From assembly GCF_036077095.1 (NCBI RefSeq), contig NZ_CP107960.1:2852001-2916000 (forward strand): a stretch of 64,000 nt of DNA, written 5' to 3'. Source of the DNA: Streptomyces sp. NBC_00376 (GTDB taxonomy: Bacteria; Actinomycetota; Actinomycetes; Streptomycetales; Streptomycetaceae). The notes beneath the pieces were generated by a model. That model was not told the DNA's origin, made no database searches, and saw only the letters and a list, made by a program, of their open reading frames with translations. Positions 26,096 through 35,003 of this stretch are shown here, in pieces. A program made the position numbers and the translations under genes. Position 1 is the stretch's first letter. Each line of letters opens with the position of its first letter.

Positions 26096-26992
26096 ATGAC
26101 GCCGATCACAGAGGTGGAGGGGCGACGGCTGGCGCTCAGCAATCTCGACAAGGTGCTGTATCCGGCCACCGGGACCACCAAGGGCGAGGTGCTGCACTAC
26201 TACGCGGCCACCGTCGCGGGGGCCCTGCTCACCCATCTGCGTGACCGGCCCGTCTCCTTCCTTCGCTACCCGGACGGGCCGGACGGGCAGCGCTTCTTCA
26301 CCAAGAATCCGCCACCCGGTACGCCGTCCTGGGTACGGACCACTCCGGTGCCGCACCGCGAGGACAAGAAGGCCAGACAGGTGGTCGTGGAGGATCTGGC
26401 CTCGTTGATGTGGGCGGCCAATCTGGTGGTGGAGTTCCACACCCCGCAGTGGCGGGCCGGTGCTCCGGGGATCGCCGACCGGATGGTTCTCGACCTGGAC
26501 CCCGGCCCGCCCGCGACGGTCGTGGAGTGCTGTGCGGTGGCGCTGTGGCTGCGCGAGCGGCTGGCGGCGGACGGGCTGTGCGCGTACGGGAAGACGTCCG
26601 GTTCGAAGGGGCTGCATCTGCTCGTACCGCTGGAGCCGACGCCCTCCGCCCGGGTGTCGGCGTACGCGAAGGGGCTGGCCCTCCGGGCGGAGCAGGAGCT
26701 CGGGGACCTGGTCGTGCACCGGATGAAGCGGGCGCTGCGGCCGGGGAAGGTCTTCGTCGACTTCAGCCAGAACGCGGCGGCGAAGACCACCGCCACCCCC
26801 TACACGCTGCGCGCCCGGCCCGAACCGACCGTGTCCGCGCCCGTCACCTGGGCGGAGATCGAGCGGTGCCGGACCCCCGGGGAGCTGGTCTTCCTGCCGG
26901 ACGGGATGAGGGCGCGGCTGGAGCGGTACGGGGATCTGCTCGGCCCCCTGGCCGACCCGGACCGGGCCGGCCGCCTGCCTGTCGCCCCGTAG
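26096..26992 (+). CDS. LigD-type NHEJ polymerase (primase-like) domain protein
   Basis: 298 residues forming one LigD polymerase domain: LALSNLDKVLYPATGTTKGE at the start, metal-binding DLD in VLDLDPG (D133, D135), FHTPQW (H115), GKTSGSKGLHLLVPL and the basic FVDFSQNAAAKTTATPYTLR. No ligase or phosphoesterase domain is fused, so this is a stand-alone polymerase, as in many streptomycetes. It fills gaps, preferring ribonucleotides in known relatives, at Ku-bound ends. The ATG at 26096 is chosen; the frame above it lies in the ku promoter. Confidence 0.93.
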   Translation: MTPITEVEGRRLALSNLDKVLYPATGTTKGEVLHYYAATVAGALLTHLRDRPVSFLRYPDGPDGQRFFTKNPPPGTPSWVRTTPVPHREDKKARQVVVEDLASLMWAANLVVEFHTPQWRAGAPGIADRMVLDLDPGPPATVVECCAVALWLRERLAADGLCAYGKTSGSKGLHLLVPLEPTPSARVSAYAKGLALRAEQELGDLVVHRMKRALRPGKVFVDFSQNAAAKTTATPYTLRARPEPTVSAPVTWAEIERCRTPGELVFLPDGMRARLERYGDLLGPLADPDRAGRLPVAP

Positions 26993-27260
26993 CCCCCGGT
27001 CTGTCGCCCCGTGGTCTTCCCCCGGCCCGTCGCCCCGCCGTGATCCTTCCGCTCCCCCGCCGGAAGCGTTTGTGTCGCTCCGTCACCCGAAGCGGCCGAT
27101 ACCCGAAGCGGCCGATTCTCGCCGGTCCGCCGATAGCGCATGGCACAGACATTTGTCATGCCCGCCAGGAAAAGACCGCATGTGGAGGGCGGATCGTCCG
27201 ACCCGTGGTGCACACTCCTCGCAGACACTGCTTCGTTGAAATGCGTGGGGAGGCGATGGG
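26993..27260. other. Intergenic interval, no gene seen
   Basis: 268 bp between the NHEJ polymerase and the HEAT-repeat gene. It begins with an imperfect triplicated phrase of the type GTCGCCCCGTGG/CGTCGCCCCGC and otherwise shows no ORF with coding quality. The HEAT gene promoter should lie in its right half. Confidence 0.5.
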
Positions 27261-29444
27261 GTGTTCGCAGGGATCGACGAGGTCGACTGGGCCTCGATGG
27301 AGCACGCCTACGGGCCGGCCGGTGATGTGCCTGCGATGCTGCGGGGTCTCGCGTCCACCGATCCGGCGGAGCGCGAGGCGGCGCTGGACGGGATGTACGG
27401 GGCGGTTCACCACCAGGGGGACGTCTACGCCTGCACGCTGGCCAGTATTCCGTTCCTCTTCGAGCTGGTCGTGGATCCGGGCATCCAGGACCGGGGCAGC
27501 ATCGTCGAACTGCTCACCAGCATCGGCGGTATCGATCTGGACGAGGACGACGAGGCCGAGATCGACGAGGACGAGATCGAGGGCGCGGCCAACTACGCGA
27601 TGGCGGCGACCGCCGTCACGGCGGGCGCCGGGGTCTTCTTCGAGCTGATGGCCGACGAGGACCCGGGGGTACGGCTCAGCGCGCCGCTGGCGCTCGCCGC
27701 GCTCCACGGCCATCCGGACAGGGTCCTCGCGTTACTGCGGGAACGTCTGCCGATCGAGCCGGACGAGGAGGTGCGGCTCGCCCTGGTCGAGGCCGCGGGA
27801 CGGGTCGCCCTGCGCCACCGGCTGCTGGCCGCGGAGGCGGCGGCCTGGCTGAGCCGGCTGACGGGCGAAGGGTTCCCGCCCGGGCTGCGGCTGGCCGCGC
27901 TGGCCCAGCTGGCCCGGTGCGCACCGGACGCACTGCCCGGCGATGTCGTACGGGTGGTGACGGGGCTGCTGCGGCAGCTGCGCTCGATACCCGGACGCCG
28001 GTCCGGGACGGCCCCCGCCCTCGACGCGCCGGCCGGTGCGGCTGCCGCGGGCGAGACGGTCGCGGCCGTCGACGCCTACCCGGACACCGCCGGGGAGCCG
28101 CCCGCCGAGGAGCGGGTCCAGCCGGCGGCCCGGGTGAGCCAGTTGCGGGCGCTGTCCGACGAGGAGGCGCCGGTGCGCACCGGGCCCTGGACGGCGGACC
28201 TGCTGCGCACGCTGCACGTGGGGCTCGACGACCGGGTCGCCGAGCGCACGGCGCTGCTGACGGATCAGCTGCGCAGCCCGGACCGCTGCCAGCGGATCGA
28301 AGCGCTGCGGATGTGCGGCGGGCTGATCCGGACCTGGCGGGGCTCGTACGAGGAGCTCGTCCGGCTGGTCGGTGAGCAGCTCGCCACCCCCGACCCACGG
28401 CTGGCCGAGGCCGCCGCGCACGTGCTGGAGGAGCTCTTCGGGCTCGCCGCGCCCGCCGCGGACGCGCTGGCGGCCCGGGTGGCGGCGGATCCCGGGGCCT
28501 GGGTGCGGGACTGGCCGAGCGGGCCGCCGGCGCTGGGCAGTGCGGTGAAGGCGCTGGCCAGGCTGGGCGACGCCCGTGCCGTGCCCGCGCTGGCCGCCGC
28601 GCTGGAGCGGCCCGAGGTGCCGCACGACGTGGGGTTCGCGATCGACTGCCTGGGGGCGGCGGCGGCCCCGCTGGCCGGGGCGCTGCGCCGCCGGCTAGGC
28701 GAGGTCCCGCTCGACGAGCGGGTGCACGACCGGGCGGGCCCGCTGCTCACCGGCCTGGCCGCGCTGCGGGCGGACGAGGCGCTGCCCGAGGTGCTGCGGG
28801 TGCTGCACGGTGCGCCGGAGTACCGGGGCGAGTGGGTGCGTACGGAGGCGCTGCGGGCGCTCGGCTCGTTCGGGCCGGCGGCGCGCGGCGTCCTGCCGGA
28901 GCTGCGTGCGCTGCTGCGGAGCCCGGGGGCCACTTCGGCGACCGAGGCCGCGAAGGCCCTGTGGGCGGTCGAGGGGGACGCCGAGGCCGTGCTGCCGGTG
29001 CTCATCGAGGGCCTGCGGGCGGAGCGCGCGCACGAGCTGCGGTCCGCGGTCGACGCGCTGGGCCGGCTCGGGGCTCGGGCCTCGGTGGTCGCGCCGAGGC
29101 TGCGCGCGCTGCTGGCCCACGACGAGCTGTGGCTGCGGGTGGACGCGGCGATCGCGCTGTGGGAGGTGTCCGGGCGGGCCGACGAGTCCGTGCCGGTGCT
29201 CCTGGCGGCCTGGGAGCAGAACCGTCATGTGCGCGTCCGGGTGGCGGAAGGCCTGGCGCGGATGGGTGCCGCTGGTGCAGGGTCGGAAGCGGCACATGTG
29301 CTGCTCGCCGAACTCACCTCCGTACGCCGTCACAACGCGATGGACGGCGGGTACGGCAGCCACGACACATACGAGGACGAGAAGCTGCTGGCGCTCTGCC
29401 GGCGAGCGCTTCCGGGAAATACGGGGAAGGGACCCGCAACATGA
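27261..29444 (+). CDS. HEAT/PBS-lyase repeat protein
   Basis: 727 residues, GTG start. Many helical pairs of HEAT type run through the protein, for example DPGVRLSAPLALAALHGHP, GSAVKALARLGDARAVPALA, RSAVDALGRLGARASVVAP and RVRVAEGLARMGAAGAG. Residues 91-108 are strongly acidic (DLDEDDEAEIDEDEIEG), and a Pro/Ala linker sits near residues 250-290. There is no catalytic motif, signal or membrane segment, so it is probably a protein-binding scaffold in the cytoplasm. Its stop overlaps the start of the zinc-ribbon gene in ATGA, implying joint function. Confidence 0.85.
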   Translation: MFAGIDEVDWASMEHAYGPAGDVPAMLRGLASTDPAEREAALDGMYGAVHHQGDVYACTLASIPFLFELVVDPGIQDRGSIVELLTSIGGIDLDEDDEAEIDEDEIEGAANYAMAATAVTAGAGVFFELMADEDPGVRLSAPLALAALHGHPDRVLALLRERLPIEPDEEVRLALVEAAGRVALRHRLLAAEAAAWLSRLTGEGFPPGLRLAALAQLARCAPDALPGDVVRVVTGLLRQLRSIPGRRSGTAPALDAPAGAAAAGETVAAVDAYPDTAGEPPAEERVQPAARVSQLRALSDEEAPVRTGPWTADLLRTLHVGLDDRVAERTALLTDQLRSPDRCQRIEALRMCGGLIRTWRGSYEELVRLVGEQLATPDPRLAEAAAHVLEELFGLAAPAADALAARVAADPGAWVRDWPSGPPALGSAVKALARLGDARAVPALAAALERPEVPHDVGFAIDCLGAAAAPLAGALRRRLGEVPLDERVHDRAGPLLTGLAALRADEALPEVLRVLHGAPEYRGEWVRTEALRALGSFGPAARGVLPELRALLRSPGATSATEAAKALWAVEGDAEAVLPVLIEGLRAERAHELRSAVDALGRLGARASVVAPRLRALLAHDELWLRVDAAIALWEVSGRADESVPVLLAAWEQNRHVRVRVAEGLARMGAAGAGSEAAHVLLAELTSVRRHNAMDGGYGSHDTYEDEKLLALCRRALPGNTGKGPAT

Positions 29445-29764
29445 TCATTTTCGGTACGCGAGGCTATCTGTACCAATTGGCGATACTGACTCTGGTCTGC
29501 GGGTGGTGCGGCAACCCGGCCGCGCACACGCTGCGCAAGAGGGTCACGAAGTTCACGCTGTTCTTCGTGCCGCTCTTCCCGTTCTCGACGAAGTTCGCGA
29601 CCCAGTGCACGTTCTGCGGCGGTGAGCAGCAGATCCCCAAGGAGCAGGCCGAACAGCTGCTGGCCCAGCACGCGGCCTCGCAGCAGGGCAATCCGTACGG
29701 GCAGTCGCAGGGGCAGCCGGGGTACGCGCCGAACGGGCAGGGACAGAACCCGTACCAGAGCTGA
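29441..29764 (+). CDS. Zinc-ribbon protein with Gln/Gly/Pro-rich tail, coupled to HEAT gene
   Basis: 107 residues. Two CxxC knuckles (CGWCGN, CTFCGG) about 37 residues apart make a zinc ribbon around a hydrophobic middle (FTLFFVPLFPFSTKF) that may contact the membrane. The last 35 residues are low-complexity (NPYGQSQGQPGYAPNGQGQN). It is translationally coupled to the HEAT-repeat gene through a 4-base overlap. The general type is seen in other streptomycetes; the function is unknown to me. Confidence 0.8.
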   Translation: MIIFGTRGYLYQLAILTLVCGWCGNPAAHTLRKRVTKFTLFFVPLFPFSTKFATQCTFCGGEQQIPKEQAEQLLAQHAASQQGNPYGQSQGQPGYAPNGQGQNPYQS

Positions 29765-29885
29765 CCGGAGCCGGCAGGCCTCTTGCCGGTACGAAAAACG
29801 TACGCTCTTGCCCGTATTAAATAGGCATTACGGACTTCCTTCCGAATAAGGTCTTGAGACCTGGGCCTCGGGAAGGGAGGGAGTC

Positions 29886-30683
29886 ATGCGTCCGCGTCAT
29901 GGGGTGCGGTGCCGCACGGCGGCGGCCCTCGGGGCCGTCGCCGGTATGGCGCTGCTGGCCGGCTGCGGCAACGGCGGCGGGCTGCGGAGCGCCGGATCGA
30001 CCCCGACCGCCGTCGGTCCCGCCCACCTCTGGCCCGAGCTGCCGCCCGCCTCCGCCGCGCCGTACGACTACGGCGAGGGCGAGACCGCGCGCATCCCCGG
30101 GATCGAGTTGCCGGACGGCGATGTGCACCGGCTGGATCCGGTGGCGGTGGTGCAGGCCGGCCTGCGGGCCCGGCCCAACCGGTCCAGCGGCACGGCCGAC
30201 CTGCCCGCCGACACCGTACGGAAGATCAACGCCTGCCGGACCGAACCGGCCGCCTGTCCCGTGCTCCGGCCCTACTACCGCGATCTGACGGGCGACGGCA
30301 GGGACGATCTGGTGCTCGGCATCCGGCTGCCCGACCACCAGCTCTCGGTGCGGGTCTACATGCCGGAGGCGGGCGGGCTGACCCGGATCCTGTCGACCTC
30401 GGACGCCGTGATCAGCGTCGAGCTGGCCGGACGGGACCTGATCATGCGGGCGCCGTCCGCGATCACCGGGTACGAGTACCGCACCGTCTGGTCCTGGGAC
30501 GCCCGGCAGCGGGCGATGCTGCCGACGCAGGACGAGATCCAGCGCATCCCGTCGTCCCGGGCGCCGCGCCCGCAGCTCACGACCGCCCCGCCGAGCGCCG
30601 CCCCCGTCGCCCCCACCGGCCCCGTCAGCCCTGTCAGCCCCACCGCGACGCCTTCCGACGGTGTCTCCGCGGAGCGCCGGTGA
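29886..30683 (+). CDS. Lipoprotein preceding a sensor kinase
   Basis: 265 residues with a lipobox MALLAGCGN (Cys27). The mature domain includes DLTGDGRDDLVLGIRLPDH, an FG-GAP-like calcium-loop phrase, and ends in a Pro/Thr/Ala-rich tail. Its last bases overlap the kinase GTG start (GTGA), so it is co-translated with the kinase. A lipoprotein before a sensor kinase recalls CseA-CseC of the Streptomyces cell-envelope stress system, where the lipoprotein damps the kinase; here that is analogy only. Confidence 0.8.
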   Translation: MRPRHGVRCRTAAALGAVAGMALLAGCGNGGGLRSAGSTPTAVGPAHLWPELPPASAAPYDYGEGETARIPGIELPDGDVHRLDPVAVVQAGLRARPNRSSGTADLPADTVRKINACRTEPAACPVLRPYYRDLTGDGRDDLVLGIRLPDHQLSVRVYMPEAGGLTRILSTSDAVISVELAGRDLIMRAPSAITGYEYRTVWSWDARQRAMLPTQDEIQRIPSSRAPRPQLTTAPPSAAPVAPTGPVSPVSPTATPSDGVSAERR

Positions 30684-32044
30684 GCCGGCCCGGCGCGGGC
30701 GGGCCGCGCACGCGGCGGCGTCGGCGTCGGCTCCGGGTGCCTTCCTGGGCGGCGACGCTCACCTGGAAATCGACCGTCTTCCTCACCGTGATGTGCTGTG
30801 CGCTCGCCGCGCTGCTGGGCGCGCTGGTCCACACCGAGGTGACCCGGCAGACCGTCGGCCGGGCCCGCGAGAAGGCCCTGTCCCGGCTGGCGGACGTCAC
30901 CGTCGCGTACGAGACCGGCGAGGCGCTGCCGCCGGGTGCCGGGATCGATCCCCCGGGACTGCCCGCCGCACTGCGCACCCTGGCCGCCGACGGCGATCGC
31001 GGCACGCTCGTCGGTGAGTACGACGGGCGTCCGGCCATGTGGGCGGCGGGCCCGGCGGACGGCCGCGCGCTGGCCACGCAGGTGGACTACACCCAGAGCG
31101 CCCGCACCATCGACAGCCTCGACGGGGCGATCCTCGGCTCCTCCCTGCTGGCCATCGGCGCCACCGTGCTGGTCGGTGCCTTCTCGGTCACCCGGGTCAC
31201 CCGGCGGCTGCACCAGACGGCCCGGGTGGCGCGCCGGATCAGCGCCGGGGACCTGGACGCCCGCGTCGGCGACCCGCGTACGGCGGACCCCTCGCGCCCG
31301 CAGGACGAGGTCGCGATCGTCGCCGGGGCACTGGACACGATGGCGTCCACGCTCCAGCGCAAGCTCCAGACCGAGCAGCGCTTCACCGCCGATGTGGCGC
31401 ACGAGCTCCGCACCCCGCTGACCGGTCTCTCGGCCGCCGCCGAGCTGCTGCCGCCGGGGCGGCCGTCCGAGCTGGTGCGGGACCGGGTCCGGGCGATGCG
31501 GGCGCTGACGGAGGATCTGCTGGAGATCTCCCGGCTCGACGCCCGCACGGAAGCCGTCGATCTCGATGTGTACGAACTGGTGCCGCTCGTGGAGCGAGTG
31601 GTGCACGCGTCCGGGACGGCCACCGCGATCCGTATCGAACACCCGGAGGGCTCCGCGCACCTGCGCACCGTGACCGACCGGCGGCGCCTGGAACGGGTGC
31701 TGGGCAACCTGATCGCCAACGCGCACAGGCACGGCCGGCCCCCGGTGGTGCTGACGGTCGACGGACCGGTGGTGACCGTACGCGATCACGGCCCGGGTTT
31801 CCCGGACTACCTGCCCGCCGACGGCCCGCAGCGGTTCCGCACCGAGGCCGGCGGCAAGGGCCACGGCCTCGGGCTGACCATCGCCGCCGGGCAGGCCGCG
31901 GTGATCGGCGCCGGCCTGGAGTTCCGCAACGCCCCGGACGGCGGGGCGGTGGCCCGGGTGACACTGCCCGAGTACACCGGACCGGACGACAAAACGCCGG
32001 ACGACGGGACCAGCACGAAGTCCACACCCCGTCACGAGGAATGA
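30680..32044 (+). CDS. Membrane sensor histidine kinase
   Basis: 454 residues. Two membrane segments (about 33-53 and 155-177) frame a periplasmic sensor of about 100 residues. A HAMP domain (VTRRLHQTARVARRISAGDL) follows, then HisKA with the phospho-acceptor His in FTADVAHELRTPLTG, and HATPase_c with N-box VLGNLIANAHRHG, G1 DHGPGFP and G2 GKGHGLGLTIA. All motifs are intact. No response regulator gene is adjacent on either side, which is unusual for this architecture; the partner must be encoded elsewhere. It is co-translated with the lipoprotein. Confidence 0.92.
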   Translation: MSRPGAGGPRTRRRRRRLRVPSWAATLTWKSTVFLTVMCCALAALLGALVHTEVTRQTVGRAREKALSRLADVTVAYETGEALPPGAGIDPPGLPAALRTLAADGDRGTLVGEYDGRPAMWAAGPADGRALATQVDYTQSARTIDSLDGAILGSSLLAIGATVLVGAFSVTRVTRRLHQTARVARRISAGDLDARVGDPRTADPSRPQDEVAIVAGALDTMASTLQRKLQTEQRFTADVAHELRTPLTGLSAAAELLPPGRPSELVRDRVRAMRALTEDLLEISRLDARTEAVDLDVYELVPLVERVVHASGTATAIRIEHPEGSAHLRTVTDRRRLERVLGNLIANAHRHGRPPVVLTVDGPVVTVRDHGPGFPDYLPADGPQRFRTEAGGKGHGLGLTIAAGQAAVIGAGLEFRNAPDGGAVARVTLPEYTGPDDKTPDDGTSTKSTPRHEE

Positions 32045-32165
32045 CGGCCGGCAGGAGCGCACTGCGACCGCCGCCGCCACCGGGCGGCCGTCCACCACTG
32101 CACCTTCGGACATACCTACTACGACATAAGGGAAATACTCACCAGCTCTTGCTACGTTGCCTGGC

Positions 32166-33545
32166 ATGACCGCAACGACGGCGGACGCACCCCCGCCCGA
32201 TCTACGTCTGCCCAAGCGGCGCGGAGTCGAGCTGCTGCTCCTCATCGGGGCCGTCCTCATCTCCGTCTACGGCTACGCCGCCGTCGGCCTGGCCAAGAGC
32301 AACGCGGTCCCGCCCGATGTGGCCGCTTACGGCGCGGGGCTGGGGCTGCTCGCCCTCCTCGCCCATCTCGCGGTCCGCTTCCGTGCCCCGTACGCCGATC
32401 CGCTGCTGCTGCCCATCGCCGTACTGCTCAACGGGCTCGGTCTGGTGCTGATCTACCGGCTCGACCTGGAGACGCCGAAGGACCAGGCGGCCCCCACCCA
32501 GCTGATCTGGTCCACGCTCGGGGTGGCGCTGTTCATCGCGGTGGTCGTCCTGCTGCGCGACCACCGGGTGCTCCAGCGGTACGCGTACCTCTCGGTCGCC
32601 ACCGCGCTGGTCCTGATGATCGTGCCGATCTTCTTCCCCGCGGTGAACGGCGCCAAGATCTGGATCCGGGTCGGCGGATTCTCCTTCCAGCCGGGCGAGT
32701 TCGCCAAGATCCTGCTCGCGGTGTTCTTCGCCGCGTACCTCGCCGCGAACCGCAACGCGCTCGCCTACACCGGCCGCCAGATCTGGAAGCTCCAGCTCCC
32801 CACCGGCCGGGTGCTCGGCCCGATCGTGGCGATCTGGCTGCTGAGCGTCGGCGTGCTGGTCCTGGAACGCGACCTGGGCACCTCTCTGCTCTTCTTCGGC
32901 CTCTTCGTGATCATGCTGTACGTGGCCACCGGACGGACCGGGTGGATCGCGGTGGGTCTGCTGCTCGCCGCGGTCGGCGCGTTCGTCGTCGGCTCCTTCG
33001 AACCGCATGTGCACAGCCGGGTCCAGGACTGGCTCGACCCGTTCGCCTCCATCGACGCCGGCCAGGGCCCCGGCCAGCTGGCCCAGTCGTTGTTCGCGTT
33101 CGCCGCGGGCGGGATGCTGGGCACCGGACTCGGCCTCGGCCACTCCATCCTCATCGGCTTCGCCGCCAAGTCCGACTTCATCCTGGCGACCGCGGGCGAG
33201 GAGCTCGGACTGACCGGGCTGACCGCGATCTTCCTGCTGTACGCGCTGCTGGTGGCGCGCGGCTACCGGGCCGGGCTCGCCCTGCGCGACCCCTTCGGGC
33301 GGTTGCTCGCGATCGGTCTCGCCTCGATCCTGGCGCTCCAGGTGTTCGTGATCGCGGGCGGGGTGATGGGGCTGATCCCGCTGACCGGCATGGCGATGCC
33401 CTTCCTCGCCCAGGGCGGTTCGTCCGTCGTCACCAACTGGATCATCGTGGCGCTGCTGATCCGGGTCAGCGATCAGGCCCGCAGACCTCAGCCCGGCCAG
33501 GCGGAGACCGGGGTCATCGCACCGGTCGCGCGGGACGAGCGGTGA
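32166..33545 (+). CDS. FtsW/RodA/SpoVE-family peptidoglycan polymerase
   Basis: 459 residues with about 12 membrane segments. The SEDS signature is present: NGAKIWIRVGGFSFQPGEFA, LVLERDLGTSLLFFGLF and the C-terminal PLTGMAMPFLAQGGSSVVTN. SEDS proteins polymerise glycan strands from lipid II together with a class B PBP, and such a gene follows directly with overlapping codons (GTGA). The ATG at 32166 was chosen over a TTG three codons earlier. A second FtsW-like copy paired with a PBP is normal in streptomycetes and may serve sporulation or septation. Confidence 0.95.
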   Translation: MTATTADAPPPDLRLPKRRGVELLLLIGAVLISVYGYAAVGLAKSNAVPPDVAAYGAGLGLLALLAHLAVRFRAPYADPLLLPIAVLLNGLGLVLIYRLDLETPKDQAAPTQLIWSTLGVALFIAVVVLLRDHRVLQRYAYLSVATALVLMIVPIFFPAVNGAKIWIRVGGFSFQPGEFAKILLAVFFAAYLAANRNALAYTGRQIWKLQLPTGRVLGPIVAIWLLSVGVLVLERDLGTSLLFFGLFVIMLYVATGRTGWIAVGLLLAAVGAFVVGSFEPHVHSRVQDWLDPFASIDAGQGPGQLAQSLFAFAAGGMLGTGLGLGHSILIGFAAKSDFILATAGEELGLTGLTAIFLLYALLVARGYRAGLALRDPFGRLLAIGLASILALQVFVIAGGVMGLIPLTGMAMPFLAQGGSSVVTNWIIVALLIRVSDQARRPQPGQAETGVIAPVARDER

Positions 33546-34999
33546 TCCGCTACATCCGGCGGGCCGCCGGACTCCTTCTGCTGCTGCTCGTGGCGCTGCT
33601 GCTGAACGCCGCCCGCATCCAGGTCCTCGACGCCGACAGCCTGGACAACAACCCCGCCAACCGCCGCCTCACCATCGCCCGTTACAACCAGCCGCGCGGC
33701 AACATCCTGATCGGCGGCAGGTCCGTGACCGGGTCGAAGAACACCGGCGAACAGCTCAAGTACGAGCGCACCTACGTCAACGGCCCGCTGTACGCGCCGG
33801 TGACGGGTTACGCCTCGCAGACGTACGGCACGACCCTGATCGAGAACGCCGAGGACTCCATCCTCTCCGGCACCGACTCGATGCTCGCCCCGTTCCCGCT
33901 GTGGAACGAGATCACCCGGAGCCAGCAGCCCGGCGGTGACGTCGTCACGACCATCAAGGACTCGATGCAGCGCGCCGCGTACGAGGGGCTCGGCGGCCGG
34001 CGGGGCGCGGTCGCCGCCGTCGAACCGTCCACCGGGAAGATCCTGGCGCTGGTCTCGACCCCCTCGTACGATCCCGGGCAGATCTCGGGCACCGGTTCGT
34101 CCGTCACCGACGCCTGGGCGCGGCTGAACTCGGCGAAGAGCCTGCCGATGCTCAACCGGGCGATCCGGCAGACCTATCCGCCGGGCTCCACCTTCAAGAT
34201 CGTGACCGCGGCGGCGGCGCTCGACGCGAGGGTCGTCACCGATCCGGACGCGGAGACCGGCACCCCGTCCCCGTATGTGCTGCCGGGTACGTCGACCACG
34301 CTGCCCAACGAGGCGCGGGGCTGCGAGAACGCCTCGCTCGCCGAGGCGATCCGGGTCTCCTGCAACACCGTGATGGCGGACCTGGGGGTCCGGGTCGGGC
34401 TCGACGGCATGGTGGACGCGGTGCGGAAGTTCGGCTTCAACGACACCGGGCTGAGGATCCCCTCGGGGGTGGCGAAGAGCAACTTCGACACCGACATGAC
34501 CAAGGACCAGCTGGCGCTTTCGTCGATCGGGCAGTTCGACACGACGGCGACCCCGCTCCAGATGGCGATGGTGGCGTCCGCCGTGGCCAACGGCGGTGAC
34601 CTCAGGTACCCGCACCTGGTCGACCGTACGACCACCCGCAGCGGCTCGACCGTCCACCAGAACGGTTCGCGCACCTACCACCGGGCGATGAACCCGCGCA
34701 CGGCGATGCAGTTGCGGGAGATGATGGTGGACGTCGTGGACAACGGCACCGGGTCCAACGCCGCGATCGACGGGGTGACGGTCGGCGGCAAGACCGGCAC
34801 CGCACAGCACGGCGTCGACAACTCGGGCCTGCCGTACGCCTGGTTCATCTCCTGGGCGCAGGCACCGGATTCCGCGCAGCCCGCGGTCGCGGTCGCGGTG
34901 GTCGTCGAGGACGCGGCGGCGAACCGGGCGGACATCAGCGGCGGCGGCAGCGCGGCCCCGATCGCCCGTTCCGTCATGGAGGCGGCCCTGCGAGACTGA
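33542..34999 (+). CDS. Class B penicillin-binding protein, partner of the SEDS polymerase
   Basis: 485 residues. An N-terminal membrane anchor (LLLLLLVALLLNAARIQV) precedes a short dimerisation domain and the transpeptidase domain. Active-site motifs are S216-TF-K219 in PPGSTFKIV, S273-C-N275 and K417-T-G in GGKTGTAQH. It crosslinks peptidoglycan outside the membrane. The GTG start overlaps the SEDS gene stop. The next gene follows after 4 bp, so the transcript may extend into the amidase. Confidence 0.95.
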   Translation: MIRYIRRAAGLLLLLLVALLLNAARIQVLDADSLDNNPANRRLTIARYNQPRGNILIGGRSVTGSKNTGEQLKYERTYVNGPLYAPVTGYASQTYGTTLIENAEDSILSGTDSMLAPFPLWNEITRSQQPGGDVVTTIKDSMQRAAYEGLGGRRGAVAAVEPSTGKILALVSTPSYDPGQISGTGSSVTDAWARLNSAKSLPMLNRAIRQTYPPGSTFKIVTAAAALDARVVTDPDAETGTPSPYVLPGTSTTLPNEARGCENASLAEAIRVSCNTVMADLGVRVGLDGMVDAVRKFGFNDTGLRIPSGVAKSNFDTDMTKDQLALSSIGQFDTTATPLQMAMVASAVANGGDLRYPHLVDRTTTRSGSTVHQNGSRTYHRAMNPRTAMQLREMMVDVVDNGTGSNAAIDGVTVGGKTGTAQHGVDNSGLPYAWFISWAQAPDSAQPAVAVAVVVEDAAANRADISGGGSAAPIARSVMEAALRD

Positions 35000-35003
35000 C
35001 CGG

